Of a stretch of 64,000 nt of DNA, positions 63,273 through 64,000 are shown piece after piece; within the stretch, counting starts at the first letter, position 1, and the number at the start of each line of letters is the position of its first letter. The notes under the pieces are model-generated. The model saw only the letters and a program-made list of their open reading frames with translations. It did no database searches and was not told where the DNA came from. Made by a program: the position numbers and the translations under genes. The stretch comes from Chryseobacterium sp. CY350 (GTDB lineage: Bacteria > Bacteroidota > Bacteroidia > Flavobacteriales > Weeksellaceae): assembly GCF_027945075.1 (NCBI RefSeq), contig NZ_CP116034.1:372001-436000 (forward strand), read 5' to 3'.

Positions 63273-64000
63273 ATGGAAGATAATCTTACCTGGTTTGATA
63301 AGAATATAGTTCCGAGAACGAAGGCTTATGAGGATTTTGTATTCAAAATGAAAAACACTTCACCTGAAAATTTTTTCCAAGATGGTGAAAGAATTTTCAC
63401 AAAGAAAGAAAAGGATTTTATGAAAATTTTTGATTATAAATCTTCTAAAATCAAATTTACCTCATCTCATGCTGAACAAGAAAAATTCACACAAAGCCAT
63501 ATTAGTAAAGAACAAAATGCAATTCTTTTTAATGAGCTTAAGAAACTGATTTCTGAAAAAACACCTGCTTTTATTATCAATAATCCTCATATAGAAAATA
63601 CAATTGAGGGTTATAATACAGATGAATTGATAAAGCTGCCCATTGAAGCATTAGAACATTTATTACACTTAAAGGAAGAAGAGTTTAAAGCACAGCAAGA
63701 GAATGATGATTTGAATAGCATGGCTTTCATTGACAGAGAAATAAATGAACTTAAATTAATTATTAACAATCAAAACCCAAACATTATGGAAACACAAAAC
63801 GAATATGATCCAGCTCAGTATCCGAAACTCCAATTAAAATATCTAGGTTTCGGAGAAGGCGAACAACTGCACAAAGATTTAGAAAATGGAATCAATGCTC
63901 CCGAAAAAGAGTTCGAAATTAAAACAACTTCCGACAAAGCGATGCCCGGAAATGAAATGGAATTCACATTAAAATTCAATAAGATAGAAAATGGGAGTGT
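63273..64000 (+). CDS. DUF3945-like protein of the conjugative element (5' part; runs off window)
   Basis: The frame opens at ATG 63273 (MEDNLTWFDKNIVPRTKAYE) and stays open to the window end, 242 codons so far. The first ~165 residues are a helical, Lys/Glu-rich region. From about residue 172 the sequence METQNEYDPAQYPKLQLKYL with GFGEGEQLHKDLENGI has the LGFGEGxxLxxxLExxI pattern typical of DUF3945 domains. It is the 3'-most gene visible and continues the operon. Its role in the element is unknown. Confidence 0.6.
   Translation, partial: MEDNLTWFDKNIVPRTKAYEDFVFKMKNTSPENFFQDGERIFTKKEKDFMKIFDYKSSKIKFTSSHAEQEKFTQSHISKEQNAILFNELKKLISEKTPAFIINNPHIENTIEGYNTDELIKLPIEALEHLLHLKEEEFKAQQENDDLNSMAFIDREINELKLIINNQNPNIMETQNEYDPAQYPKLQLKYLGFGEGEQLHKDLENGINAPEKEFEIKTTSDKAMPGNEMEFTLKFNKIENGS

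Larger units (their letters stand above)
43780..64000 (+). mobile_element. Conjugative element (ICE or plasmid), left part; continues past window end
   Basis: A single-direction block of about 20 genes includes MobC-like protein, relaxase, ParA, a Bacteroidetes-type T4SS set (TraE, F, G, J, K, L, M, N), a VirD4-type coupling protein and DUF3945-like proteins. No integrase, att site or replication initiator is inside the window, so ICE and plasmid cannot be told apart. The left limit is set by the last chromosomal-type gene (HxlR) and is approximate. Confidence 0.8.

Overview
The window is AT-rich DNA from a member of Bacteroidetes, most likely the Chryseobacterium/Weeksellaceae part of Flavobacteriia. 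The signs are TAnnTTTG-type -7 promoter elements, few Shine-Dalgarno sequences, type IX secretion C-terminal sorting domains, TPR-AraC hybrid regulators, and a Bacteroidetes-type Tra (TraE/F/G/J/K/M/N) conjugation operon. No rRNA, tRNA, CRISPR array or intact insertion sequence was recognised.

Region 1 (1-10.9 kb) is chromosomal accessory DNA. It has the 3' end of an unknown gene, a TPR-AraC regulator, a string of tiny membrane proteins (one with an in-frame stop) and an aminotransferase relic. It then carries two copies of a three-gene exported module: small lipoprotein, ~180-aa secreted protein, and ~610-aa repeat protein with a T9SS C-terminal domain. A third copy of the large gene is decayed and inverted (3.75-4.48 kb). 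Region 2 (10.9-17.6 kb) is a gene graveyard: relics of a DUF1016 nuclease, a FAD monooxygenase and a SIR2-like protein, and a frameshifted asparagine-synthase-like gene. It also holds two unknown envelope proteins and a beta-barrel protein.

Region 3 (17.8-33.7 kb) is the most striking part. It has the gene order of a chaperone-usher pilus: one divergent pilin-like subunit, three pilin genes encoding the same protein on an exact 847-bp tandem repeat, a PapD-like chaperone, a 933-aa usher-like outer-membrane barrel, and a two-domain tip-adhesin-like protein whose C-terminus resembles the pilins. A 1300-aa hybrid histidine kinase lies upstream. A second hybrid kinase, a small kinase and a LuxR-type response regulator follow directly downstream and look co-transcribed. 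Each pilin copy carries its own TAAATTTG promoter and a GTAGTT...ACTAC palindrome. I infer a surface fibre that is assembled and controlled by signal transduction genes in the same locus.

Region 4 (33.7-43.7 kb) holds scattered metabolic and hypothetical genes. It includes an HxlR-regulated cluster of a flavin monooxygenase and two NAD(P)-binding oxidoreductases, where two of the three enzymes carry disabling lesions. Region 5 (about 43.8 kb to the window end) is a conjugative element (ICE or plasmid). It has a repeat- and palindrome-rich leading region, a MobC-like protein, relaxase, ParA, and a type IV secretion operon with a VirB4 ATPase (TraG) that contains an embedded DnaJ J-domain. A VirD4-type coupling protein, an M23 peptidase and DUF3945-like proteins follow, and the element continues past the window edge.
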